7,790 nucleotides of DNA. Origin: JADFNO01 sp965369945 (GTDB lineage Bacteria > Planctomycetota > Phycisphaerae > Phycisphaerales > SM1A02). The notes below the pieces were generated by a model that worked only from the letters and a program-made list of their open reading frames with translations, ran no database searches and was not told where the DNA came from. This document shows positions 1-6,330 of the stretch, piece by piece. The stretch is taken from the NCBI GenBank assembly GCA_965369945.1, contig CBDUST010000221.1:1-7790 (forward strand), written 5' to 3'. Within the stretch, counting starts at the first letter, position 1. Each line of letters opens with the position of its first letter. The translations under genes and the position numbers were made by a program.

Positions 1-31
1 CCCGGGGGCTCGGGCATCTTGCCCGTGCCAC
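1..31. repeat. Degenerate GC-rich hairpin repeat, copy 1
   Basis: CGGGC (11-15) pairs with GCCCG (21-25) around ATCTT. The stem extends outward with two mismatches to about 5/31. The right arm GCCCGTGCCAC (21-31) is identical to the right arm of the next copy (64-74). The left arm is degraded and the element may continue beyond the window. Dispersed repeats of the form GGCACGGGC-loop-GCCCGTGCC are, to my knowledge, common between genes in planctomycete genomes. Their function is unknown. Confidence 0.65.
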
Positions 32-49
32 TTATCATGGCGTTAAATC

Positions 50-74
50 GGCACGGGCCGCAGGCCCGTGCCAC
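50..74. repeat. Perfect GC-rich hairpin repeat, copy 2
   Basis: GGCACGGGCC (50-59) pairs perfectly over 10 bp with GGCCCGTGCC (63-72) around a GCA loop. It shares the 11-nt right arm with copy 1, 43 nt upstream. No T-run follows on either strand, so it is not a canonical intrinsic terminator. It does lie about 130 nt downstream of the minus-strand YCII gene, where it could act as a transcript-end structure. It is probably one member of a dispersed repeat family. Confidence 0.7.
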
Positions 75-115
75 CGGTCTTCGCCCGCGCGAGGTTCCGA
101 TTGACTCAGAATGCC

Positions 116-133
116 ACCAGTCTTGAGGCTGGT
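116..133 (-). terminator. Small hairpin downstream of the YCII gene (weak terminator candidate)
   Basis: ACCAG (116-120) pairs with CTGGT (129-133). A G-U pair and a C-G pair extend the stem to 7 bp around TTGA. It lies 68 nt past the stop of the minus-strand YCII gene. There is no T-run on the minus strand after it, so termination is only a possibility suggested by its position. Confidence 0.2.
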
Positions 134-200
134 ATCTAGTCCCTCTTCTGCCATGCCCTGACGCTACAAGACCATTGAAACTGCTGCAGTGGGCCTGTTT

Positions 201-484
201 CTACATGATTTCGTAGACTCTGATGCTCGCAATGTACGGGTTCCTCTGGGCAAGCTGTTCGGCCTCCTCAAGGCTCTCGGCGTTGATGATGTTGTAGCCC
301 GTGATGGACTCCATTCCCATGGTAAATCCTTGGTTCCGGCGTCTGAGATTTCTCTGGCGCCCCCGTGAAAACCACCCTTGTCGACCATCCTATCTCCGAT
401 GGACTCGAACCACTTGCCCCACGCGTCCATAATCTCCGGGGTGGGTTTTTCGAATCCGTAATGCAGGAACAGAAACCTCTTCAC
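201..484 (-). pseudogene. YCII-related (DGPF-like) domain protein, single-base frameshift
   Basis: The reading frame opens at a GTG (484-482) preceded by a strong Shine-Dalgarno, AAGGAG at 496-491 with a 6-nt spacer. It encodes a YCII-type N-terminus starting MKRFLFLHYGFEKP and including MDAWGKWFESIGDRMVDKGG. At about 318-325 the family-like sequence leaves this frame after KDL. It continues in another frame as MGMESITGYNIINAE, then LEEAEQLAQRNPY, and ends in IRVYEIM with a TAG at 203-201. The two parts together make 284 nt, one base short of 95 codons, so restoring one base near the CC before ATG gives a 94-residue protein of normal size for the family. Uncorrected, the frame runs on to 164 in arginine/serine-rich sequence unlike any family. 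YCII proteins are small ferredoxin-like-fold dimers resembling muconolactone isomerase; most have no known substrate. The intact ribosome-binding site and lack of other damage suggest either a very recent mutation or an assembly error. Confidence 0.8.
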
Positions 485-490
485 GTGTCT

Positions 491-496
491 CTCCTT
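491..496 (-). promoter_or_regulatory. Shine-Dalgarno deciding the GTG start of the YCII gene
   Basis: AAGGAG on the minus strand lies 6 nt before GTG (484-482). It supports GTG as the true start, since no ATG lies nearby in frame. Confidence 0.7.
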
Positions 497-589
497 GTTG
501 TTAGTTTGTTTCCAGCCAGTACATCGAGCCGATCTGATTGCGTGCGAGTTTTAGCAACGGCACTGACAACTCCTCGCGCTCAACGATCA

Positions 590-958
590 TCAAGATCGAT
601 CATCGTCGACATTGATCTCATCCTCGTCGGACAGTTCCTCGTCACCTTCATCGTCATCCAAATCCTCGTCATCTTCGTCGTCGAGAAACTCATCATCGTC
701 GTCATCGAGGAACTCATCATCCTCGAAGTCGTCATCTTCGTCGTCGAGATCCTCGCCACCCTCATCATCATCCACGTCGACATCCTCTTCATCGTCCCGG
801 GCATCACTCGATACGGCCAGTGCGCACCACTTGGTAAGGCTGTTGTAGATTGACCCGGGCGCCACACCACTCGCCGCGGGGACAGGCGCGCCGGCACGAA
901 TCGTTCTCAAGAACTTTGCCGTGATGGAATCAGCGGCGGGGACCAAAAGATCGGGCAT
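590..958 (-). CDS. Small protein with highly acidic C-terminal tail (hypothetical)
   Basis: This is a 122-residue protein that I do not recognise. The ATG at 958-956 is chosen because GGGAG (971-967) sits 8 nt upstream. Two other in-frame starts exist: ATG at 988, whose AGGAG is almost touching it, and GTG at 1021. Residues 1-51 are an ordinary alanine-rich, probably helical segment. Within it, FLRTIRAGAPVPAA followed by SGVAPGSIYNSLTKW faintly resembles the helix-turn-helix of phage terminase small subunits and similar proteins (AA..GVS..T.YRW), but it is about two residues shorter between the helices, so this is only a suggestion. From residue 52 to the end about 50 of 71 residues are Asp or Glu, broken by regularly spaced Phe-Leu or Leu. 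The tail is expected to be disordered and could bind cations or mimic DNA. The encoding DNA contains an in-frame 63-nt-spaced repeat. Coding status rests on the Shine-Dalgarno, the non-repetitive N-terminus and the clean stop. The opposite strand reads as serine-rich low complexity and is judged a shadow. Confidence 0.6.
   Translation of the reverse strand: MPDLLVPAADSITAKFLRTIRAGAPVPAASGVAPGSIYNSLTKWCALAVSSDARDDEEDVDVDDDEGGEDLDDEDDDFEDDEFLDDDDDEFLDDEDDEDLDDDEGDEELSDEDEINVDDDRS
666..749. repeat. In-frame direct repeat within the acidic-tail coding sequence
   Basis: An identical 21-nt segment occurs at 666-686 and 729-749, exactly 63 nt (21 codons) apart. A second identical 11-mer, AACTCATCATC, occurs at 687-697 and 711-721. 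The 63-nt spacing preserves the minus-strand reading frame. The tail appears to have grown by duplication or slippage of an Asp/Glu-coding block. Confidence 0.75.
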
Positions 959-966
959 CGGTTGAG

Positions 967-971
967 CTCCC
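967..971 (-). promoter_or_regulatory. Shine-Dalgarno deciding the start at 958
   Basis: GGGAG on the minus strand lies 8 nt before the ATG at 958. This spacing is better than that of the AGGAG one base before the alternative ATG at 988. Confidence 0.5.
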
Positions 972-1003
972 GGCAAAGATGGACTCATACTCCTGCGCGC
1001 CGT

Positions 1004-1031
1004 ATTGGATCGACTGCGCACGAGAAGTCAA
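1004..1031 (-). promoter_or_regulatory. Candidate sigma-70-like promoter for the acidic-tailed gene
   Basis: On the minus strand TTGACT (1031-1026) and TCCAAT (1009-1004) are 16 nt apart, matching the -35 and -10 consensus at 5/6 and 4/6. A start point near 997 would leave a leader of about 40 nt before the ATG at 958, which fits the Shine-Dalgarno-based start. It would also allow transcription independent of the large upstream gene. Such matches arise by chance, so this is tentative. Confidence 0.3.
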
Positions 1032-1112
1032 CTCCAATCGAACCAACATTCTGATGGGCACAGACGAAAGCACTTGGATCGGTCTGGTGCCGAGCAGGGC
1101 GGGCCGACGTTC

Positions 1113-4100
1113 TCAGTACGGGGCCGGGATGAACACCGTCTGAGATCGTGACGACAGCACTACCCAGCCGTCGATCACCGCCGCCCGCTCGAACCGCTCC
1201 GATACCCGTTCCAATTCGACCGCATCGCTAATGAGCTTGCAGTTATCCGAGAGGGTATATAGCCGGTAGGTGTGCTGTGTTCGCCTGCCCCTTTGTCCCG
1301 GGACGGTAGGCTGACTGGTGTCCGATCGGCTGATCAAGACAAGGCGATCGTCGGTCGGGAGCAACCACTTGTAGTCGCGCTCGTCGGAAATGATGTCTGC
1401 ACCCAACACGTCGCCCGAGGCATCAAAGCGCACGACGCGTTCGCCGAACAACGCGAACACGCGTTGACCATCGACAACGAGCGCATTCAGTCCGGAAGGA
1501 TCCCATCCACCGCGTGCCGGTAGGGCAAACGGATCGGACATCACGCCGTTACTCAATTTGAGCGTCCGTAAGGGATTGCGCGGGTCCTGACGACGGTCGA
1601 TTTGAGTTCGGACGACAACGCTGTCCAGCAGCGGCCAGCCCTGCCTCACACCCCGTGCGGCCGCTGAGAGGTTTGACCACAACGATCGACCGCTAGGTAG
1701 TTGGAGCATCTCGACACCGCCGGAGGTGCCATAAATCAGTTCGCCAAGCGGTCCTGACGCCAACCAGCGCACCGGCGCCGCGTCCAAGGGCGTAATCTCG
1801 TGCAACGACTCGCCCGTAGTGGGGTCTACCAGGACAATTCTCGGTATCGGCTCGTCCTCGCCCGGAGCGAACCGCGTTCCGCTTAGAACCAGCGCGAAGT
1901 CATGCTCCAAAACTTGTGACACATTGTCCAAAGCAAACTTGGGCTCGGCCTTCCACCGAAGGCGACCGCCGTCGGCAAGATCGAACGCGGCGCCATCTCC
2001 TGAACGACGAATGACAAGGAGCAGGTCGCGGCAGATCAGCGGCAGGCATTCACCGGGATCAAGCGGCCTTTCTTCGCGCGATCGTTGTCCAGCTCGGGAG
2101 TTACGGCCTCTGGGCGGCGGCTCGCCCAATGTTTCACTCATCCACGGCGTCGCCCAGAGTTGAGCGCCGCCCTTCGTCAGATCAAGCATCACTGCTTGGG
2201 CATCACCATCGTCCGCCACAACCCAAAGCAGCAATCGCTCCTGATCGATCTGAAGGATGCGTGGCGTAGCGCGCTGCCCCACCCGGGCCGACCAAAGCGT
2301 GCCAAGTCCGGCCGAGGCCATCATGTGTATTTGCCCGCCCTCGTACCGCATTATCCGGTCGGTCGGCATGGCAACGGCGATCCCAGGTTGGCTCGTTACA
2401 AGCGTCGAATTCTCAAAGCTCTTGCCTACGACGTTCATCTCGCCAATACGAGGCTTGAGTCTTACATCCGCGGCCGGCTGGTACGACTCAAGCCAACCAC
2501 GCGCCGCTCGCGAACCGTTTGAAGTCTCCATCGTGACATCGCCATATGTCTCGACAACGTATTGGAGCACGCTCTTGGCGGTCGAAGTCCATCCAATGCG
2601 GTGGCAATACTCGACGACCTCGCCTAGCAATCGCTCGGCTTGCTGTTGGCGCGGATCACGCTGATATGTCCCGATGAGCGCCGCCACGGCGTTTGGACTG
2701 TCACCGTCAGCCTCAAACAGCTTGGCGGCATGCAAGGCGGAATCAGCGGCCGCGTCGGCAAGAGGGAACTCGGCTGCCAGCGCCAAAAACGTTTGCGGCG
2801 AGTCCTGCTCGGCCGGCAGTTGCTCCAGCCGGAAGCGCGCAAATTCAGACTGCGGTCGATACGCACCTTCCCCGCGACGGGCGATGATGCGGCTGAGGCG
2901 CTCGGCGGCCCATGCGGCGCCGGAGCGCTGAACTGTTCCGTCGAACCGCGGCGTCGCGGCAAGATCGGCGGTGGAGAGGATCGACTGGTACGTCTCGACC
3001 GCGCGGGGTAGCGCATGGTCCGAAAGCCAATCGCCGTAGGCCAGGAGGTGCTCGACGCGCTGATCCGGCTCTGCGGCCACGGCTCCAATCATCGCGTGTA
3101 GCGCCTCACCGTCGGACGGTTTCTGGGCGAGGTGCAGGGCATCGAGATCAAGGAGCATGCCGAACAACTCTCTTCGAGCACTCCGCGAGCTCGACGTGGG
3201 AATGCCGATGTTGGTTGACTCGAGTGCCAGTTCCGCCGCTTCCAGAGCGAGACCAAGGTCGCGGGCCTGCATGCCCAGCTGCAACAGTGATAACGCCGGA
3301 CCCGGATCGTTCGGTGCGCCCGCCAAGCGTTGACGCAACATCTGCTCGGCGCGGCGAAACGGCATGTACGAATCCAGGCGCACATTGCCAGCCACCAGCA
3401 ACTGCGCGCCGATCGCAAGCGGATTGCCGGGGACATCGGTTTCCACAGCTTGCAGCGCCTGTCCGGTTTCGTCGTCGATGACCAGAAGCTGCGACGGCGT
3501 GGGGACAATCAGTGCGCTGTCCGTCAATTGCACTCGCCCGTAGATTTCCAAATCTTGACCGGAAGGTCCTGCGACGGGATCCACATCCGATACGGAATTG
3601 GGCAGTTGCCAGATCGGACGATCCAACGCCTCCAGAGGAAAGGCTCGGATCTCTCGGCCGATGCCGTAGACAGAGTGCTCGTTGGCCACGAAGTACCGGG
3701 GACTGTTCCAGGCATCCCGTCCGGTCGCGGAAACACTTTGGAGCTCGTCGCCGTTTTCCCAATCCAGCAGGATCACGCGGCGCTCGTCTGGCCGGAGCGC
3801 AATAACCCCGCGCGGCGTAACGACCGGCCCACCGATCTGCCAGGCCCGACGCTCAGCAAAGACCGGATTCAGCGGCGGCGCGTATCGGTGCAGCCACCGC
3901 GTTTCGCCGGTATCGGCTCGAATCCTTGCCACAGCCCCGACCGGAGTCGCGACAACCACATCTCCCTCGTGGTAGATCGGCGAGGAGAATGGTCGTGAGA
4001 CGCGGCTTCGGATCCCACCGCTGGAGGCAATGTGACGCGCCCAGCGCAATCGACCGTCGGCCAGATCCAGCGAGAACAAATAGCAGCTCGTGAGCAACTG

Positions 4101-5405
4101 CCTGCTTACCTTCCTGGCCAACACGAAGACTGCATCCTCCGCAACAACCGGCGCGCCGTGGGGAATAAGTCCGTCATACTCTTCCTTGCCATCCAGACGA
4201 TCGATGCGCCGAGACCAGCGCAGCTCGCCGCTGCCGGCATCCAGGCAGATCACTTTTCGATCGGCGGCTCTGGCGTCCCGGCTATCGGCGTAGGCGTGGC
4301 CCGTTATCGTGACCAGCGCGCTTCCTTCGATCACCACGATATTCAGATCCGCGATTCGTGCGCCGGCTCGATTCGACACTGAGCTTCCGGATCGATCAAC
4401 ATACGGCCGCCACAACGGTCGCCCGGTGAAACGATCGATCGCTCGAATGGTCCGGCCCTCGTTGATGTAGGCGACGGACCCAGCGACGGTGGCCGCCGTT
4501 GTCAACTCGATCCCAGGACCGCGTCCGGGAGGGCGATTCCTGGGCGAGGCGACGGGCTCGGCTTCCGGCGGTAACAGTTGCTGACCATACGGCGTACCGT
4601 CCAGGCGGACTGACCAGATCGGCTGAGATACCAATTCCTGCAACTGAACGGCGTCGGCCCGATCCAGGATCGAAACGGACAATTCGACCGGCGACTCGGA
4701 AGTCGCTGCTGACAGGCGGTGCATCGCGTCGCTTAGCGGATCGGATTCGTTTACGAGCTCGTCTAAAACGGAGACCGCACCGTCCTTACGATCGAAATCA
4801 CCGAGGTAGCGCGCAGCCAGACCGATCATGTACCAACAGTGTGACGCGCGCTCGCCGGTCAGATCCGGATGATCCGCGGCCTCCGAAAGCCAACCCAAGG
4901 CTGAACGGAAGCGTGCAGACTCGAGGTTCCACTGACCGAGCCGGAGCAATGCCTCCAACCCCGGTTTCGTCAATGAACGCGTAATGGCCAAGTGCATCAA
5001 CTCGCCTGCCTCAAGCAGACGTCGTGCTTGGGCGGTTTCGATGAGCCGGTATCGCTCGAGCAGCACTTCGTCGGCGACCATCTCCGCAAGCACTCGCGCG
5101 CGGACAGCGACGAGTTGATCCGGCGAAGCCGCCGTCATCGGCACAAGCTTCATCGCGTATTCGTCGAGCAATTCCTGATAGAGGCGTACGGCTTCGCTGG
5201 TGTTGGCGGACGCGTGATCCTGGGCCAACTGGAACTGCTCCCAGGCCTGAGGCGAATCATCGACGTACACCGGGTTCGGAGGCGGCGCTGCAATCACAAA
5301 CGACGACAGCACCACCGGCGCAACACCGGCACATGCACGGCCCACCCACCAGGCCCGACACGCCGACGTTTTGCGTTCCCAACGACTGACCCGAGAATCT
5401 CTCAT
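1113..5405 (-). CDS. Large exported protein with two PQQ/BamB-like beta-propellers and TPR-like helical regions
   Basis: This is a 1430-residue protein. Its ATG (5405-5403) has AGAGG (5416-5412) 6 nt upstream. Residues 1-39 look like a Sec signal peptide: an Arg-rich start, a hydrophobic stretch VAPVVLSSFVIA, and cleavage likely after VIA (39); no lipobox cysteine is seen. Residues 54-220 are helical with TPR-like pairs (about 54-89, 150-182, 188-218). Residues about 300-660 form a first propeller with seven recognisable repeats of the type 'ID..TG..LW' (for example IDRFTGRPLWR near 323, LDAGSGELRWSRR near 388, LDLADGRLRWARH near 446). Residues about 680-955 are again helical and TPR-like. 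Residues about 990-1425 form a second propeller of seven or eight repeats (FDLADGGRLRWK near 1141, LQLPSGRSLWSN near 1234). The family (PQQ-like or BamB-like propellers) covers quinoprotein dehydrogenases and non-enzymatic scaffolds. I see no catalytic residues, so a periplasmic or surface scaffold or binding role is inferred. It is divergent from the lipoprotein/pilT genes. Substrate and partners are unknown. Confidence 0.9.
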   Translation of the reverse strand: MRDSRVSRWERKTSACRAWWVGRACAGVAPVVLSSFVIAAPPPNPVYVDDSPQAWEQFQLAQDHASANTSEAVRLYQELLDEYAMKLVPMTAASPDQLVAVRARVLAEMVADEVLLERYRLIETAQARRLLEAGELMHLAITRSLTKPGLEALLRLGQWNLESARFRSALGWLSEAADHPDLTGERASHCWYMIGLAARYLGDFDRKDGAVSVLDELVNESDPLSDAMHRLSAATSESPVELSVSILDRADAVQLQELVSQPIWSVRLDGTPYGQQLLPPEAEPVASPRNRPPGRGPGIELTTAATVAGSVAYINEGRTIRAIDRFTGRPLWRPYVDRSGSSVSNRAGARIADLNIVVIEGSALVTITGHAYADSRDARAADRKVICLDAGSGELRWSRRIDRLDGKEEYDGLIPHGAPVVAEDAVFVLARKVSRQLLTSCYLFSLDLADGRLRWARHIASSGGIRSRVSRPFSSPIYHEGDVVVATPVGAVARIRADTGETRWLHRYAPPLNPVFAERRAWQIGGPVVTPRGVIALRPDERRVILLDWENGDELQSVSATGRDAWNSPRYFVANEHSVYGIGREIRAFPLEALDRPIWQLPNSVSDVDPVAGPSGQDLEIYGRVQLTDSALIVPTPSQLLVIDDETGQALQAVETDVPGNPLAIGAQLLVAGNVRLDSYMPFRRAEQMLRQRLAGAPNDPGPALSLLQLGMQARDLGLALEAAELALESTNIGIPTSSSRSARRELFGMLLDLDALHLAQKPSDGEALHAMIGAVAAEPDQRVEHLLAYGDWLSDHALPRAVETYQSILSTADLAATPRFDGTVQRSGAAWAAERLSRIIARRGEGAYRPQSEFARFRLEQLPAEQDSPQTFLALAAEFPLADAAADSALHAAKLFEADGDSPNAVAALIGTYQRDPRQQQAERLLGEVVEYCHRIGWTSTAKSVLQYVVETYGDVTMETSNGSRAARGWLESYQPAADVRLKPRIGEMNVVGKSFENSTLVTSQPGIAVAMPTDRIMRYEGGQIHMMASAGLGTLWSARVGQRATPRILQIDQERLLLWVVADDGDAQAVMLDLTKGGAQLWATPWMSETLGEPPPRGRNSRAGQRSREERPLDPGECLPLICRDLLLVIRRSGDGAAFDLADGGRLRWKAEPKFALDNVSQVLEHDFALVLSGTRFAPGEDEPIPRIVLVDPTTGESLHEITPLDAAPVRWLASGPLGELIYGTSGGVEMLQLPSGRSLWSNLSAAARGVRQGWPLLDSVVVRTQIDRRQDPRNPLRTLKLSNGVMSDPFALPARGGWDPSGLNALVVDGQRVFALFGERVVRFDASGDVLGADIISDERDYKWLLPTDDRLVLISRSDTSQPTVPGQRGRRTQHTYRLYTLSDNCKLISDAVELERVSERFERAAVIDGWVVLSSRSQTVFIPAPY

Positions 5406-5421
5406 CGGCGACCTCTGAAAT

Positions 5422-5486
5422 CCCTTGAATCGTAGCGCGCTGTGCCTTGGGCACGACCTCGAATCCAGCCACCCCCCTTCAAGGGG
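5422..5486. promoter_or_regulatory. Cluster of short dyads in the divergent intergenic region
   Basis: The 122-nt gap between the divergent genes holds GTGCC-TTG-GGCAC (5442-5454) and the perfect dyad CCCCTT-C-AAGGGG (5474-5486). Part of the latter, TTCAAGGG (5478-5485), is also the reverse complement of CCCTTGAA at 5422-5429, 48 nt away. Such spaced matching arms could be paired operator sites controlling both directions. The arms are short and the GC content is high, so chance is a real alternative. Confidence 0.3.
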
Positions 5487-5492
5487 TCATCC

Positions 5493-5521
5493 TCGACCAA
5501 ACCCGGCGGTAAGAGTACATT
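5493..5521 (+). promoter_or_regulatory. Candidate promoter for the lipoprotein gene, possibly leaderless
   Basis: TCGACC (5493-5498) and TACATT (5516-5521) are 17 nt apart and each matches the sigma-70 consensus at 4/6. A start 7 nt downstream would fall at 5528, the A of the ATG. The gene also lacks a well-placed Shine-Dalgarno: the nearest purine run, TAAGAG, is about 12 nt away. The two weak signs agree with a leaderless transcript. Confidence 0.25.
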
Positions 5522-5527
5522 GATCTC

Positions 5528-6046
5528 ATGCACAGGTCGTGGCGTCGAACCTTGTCTGCTTGGAACTTACTCCTTGCTCTTTCGGCTATGTCCGGTTGCG
5601 CGGCCTACCGTGACCCGACGGTGTCGGTTGCGGGTGCTACGGTCACCGAGACCGCCGACGGACTGCTGGGGCTGAACTTCAGTCTCGTCCTGGAGAACCC
5701 GAACGAGCAGCCGTTGACCCTTCACGAGTTCAACTACACCTTGGCGGTGGACGGAACGGTCGCCTACCGGGGCCGATGGGCGGCCTCAGCCACATTACCG
5801 GCGTCCGGCACGCGCCGCCTGTCGATTCCAGCGGTCGTCCGGTACGACCAGTTTGGGCCAGCGGCGGCGTCGGGCACGTTGAAGCCGAGGTACGATTTAT
5901 CCGGTCACGTCCTCTATCTTGTCCCGGGTGATATCGCTGAGATTCTCTTCGACACGGGCGTCCGTAAACCCAAAGCGTCGTTTGCGGCTAAGGGGGTATT
6001 GGACCTCACGCCACGGGACGACCGAGCCGAAACTCAGGACCGCTAA
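5528..6046 (+). CDS. LEA14/WHy-type lipoprotein
   Basis: This is a 172-residue protein. Its N-terminus has basic residues (RSWRR), a short hydrophobic run LLLALSA, and the lipobox-like MSGC with Cys24, which predict export and lipidation by signal peptidase II. From about residue 31 to 160 it resembles the LEA14-like 'water stress and hypersensitive response' (WHy) fold. The features are an alternating beta pattern, the family motif NPNEQPL (57-63) followed by a Y-x-L-x-VDG strand (70-76), and a second half with LSIPAVVRYDQ and YDLSGHVLY. The length suits a single WHy domain. Bacterial WHy lipoproteins are common and mostly uncharacterised; stress protection is proposed by analogy with plant LEA14 proteins. 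It is read in the same direction as pilT, but a 284-nt gap separates them, so co-transcription is not assured. No strong terminator follows; only a 5-bp stem GCGCC/GGCGC (6050-6066) without a T-run is present. Confidence 0.85.
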   Translation: MHRSWRRTLSAWNLLLALSAMSGCAAYRDPTVSVAGATVTETADGLLGLNFSLVLENPNEQPLTLHEFNYTLAVDGTVAYRGRWAASATLPASGTRRLSIPAVVRYDQFGPAAASGTLKPRYDLSGHVLYLVPGDIAEILFDTGVRKPKASFAAKGVLDLTPRDDRAETQDR

Positions 6047-6200
6047 TCCGCGCCCCTGTCAGGCGCCAGGACCGGCGGACTCACTTGCGAATTCCCATAC
6101 GTCGCTCCTACGGCATCTGAGCTTTTTCGGACGTGGCTCGCCATGACCAACAGCATACCCCAACCGGTCGGGCTATCCCACTTTGCACAGATGACACAGC

Positions 6201-6228
6201 CTTGCTTTGCGGTGTAACCGCCAGCAAG
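6201..6228 (+). promoter_or_regulatory. Imperfect 11-bp hairpin in the region upstream of pilT
   Basis: CTTGCT (6201-6206) pairs with AGCAAG (6223-6228). Inside it, across a TT/C internal loop, GCGGT (6209-6213) pairs with ACCGC (6217-6221) around GTA. No T-run follows on either strand, so it is not an intrinsic terminator. It sits about 100 nt before the pilT start and may be a structured leader element or a protein site. It does not match the c-di-GMP, cobalamin or other riboswitch consensus that I can recall. Confidence 0.4.
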
Positions 6229-6274
6229 ACGACAGAAGGTTCAAACACGGGAGTCATGCCGCGCACAGCCCATG

Positions 6275-6288
6275 TCGATAAATATCGA
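6275..6288 (+). promoter_or_regulatory. AT-rich palindrome upstream of pilT (operator candidate)
   Basis: TCGATA-AA-TATCGA is a perfect 6-bp inverted repeat, 42 nt before the pilT ATG in otherwise GC-rich DNA. It contains GATAAA (6277-6282), a 4/6 match to a -10 box, but no convincing -35 lies 16-18 nt upstream. Its position suits an operator or a promoter core. Confidence 0.35.
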
Positions 6289-6320
6289 GACGGTACTGTA
6301 CGCCGGGAATATCAGCAACG

Positions 6321-6325
6321 GGGAG
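6321..6325 (+). promoter_or_regulatory. Shine-Dalgarno deciding the pilT start at 6331
   Basis: GGGAG lies 5 nt before the ATG at 6331. The reading frame is open further upstream to an ATG at 6133, but that codon has no Shine-Dalgarno and the added 66 residues show no family resemblance. The start at 6331 gives the usual PilT N-terminus. Confidence 0.75.
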
Positions 6326-6330
6326 TTTCC

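Noticed and set aside
597..810. CRISPR or tandem-repeat array in the low-complexity tract
   Set aside because: The repeat units are irregular triplet-based Asp/Glu codons in one reading frame with no distinct spacers.
612..848. Plus-strand serine-rich frame
   Set aside because: Almost pure Ser with Arg/Lys, a shadow of the Asp/Glu codon tract on the other strand, with no non-repetitive domain.
365..853. Plus-strand frame of 162 codons opposite the YCII and acidic genes
   Set aside because: Its Ile/Val-rich second half is simply the complement of the GAY/GAR repeat, and its first half overlaps the recognisable YCII sequence; no Shine-Dalgarno or family resemblance.
1022..1112. Intrinsic terminator after the large minus-strand gene
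   Set aside because: GC-rich with only short partial stems and no T-run on the minus strand.
2912..3481. Long plus-strand frames opposite the large propeller gene (also at 3330-3998 and 4499-4984)
   Set aside because: Arg/Pro/Ser-rich composition typical of antisense frames in GC-rich genes; no motifs, and the minus strand is clearly coding throughout.
6133..6330. 66-codon N-terminal extension of pilT
   Set aside because: The upstream ATG lacks a Shine-Dalgarno, the residues do not resemble PilT, and the ATG at 6331 has GGGAG at good spacing and gives the normal family length.
6181..6330. c-di-GMP (GEMM) riboswitch upstream of pilT
   Set aside because: Fragments such as CACAG and TTTGC are present, but the conserved GEMM core and its paired helices cannot be assembled from the sequence.
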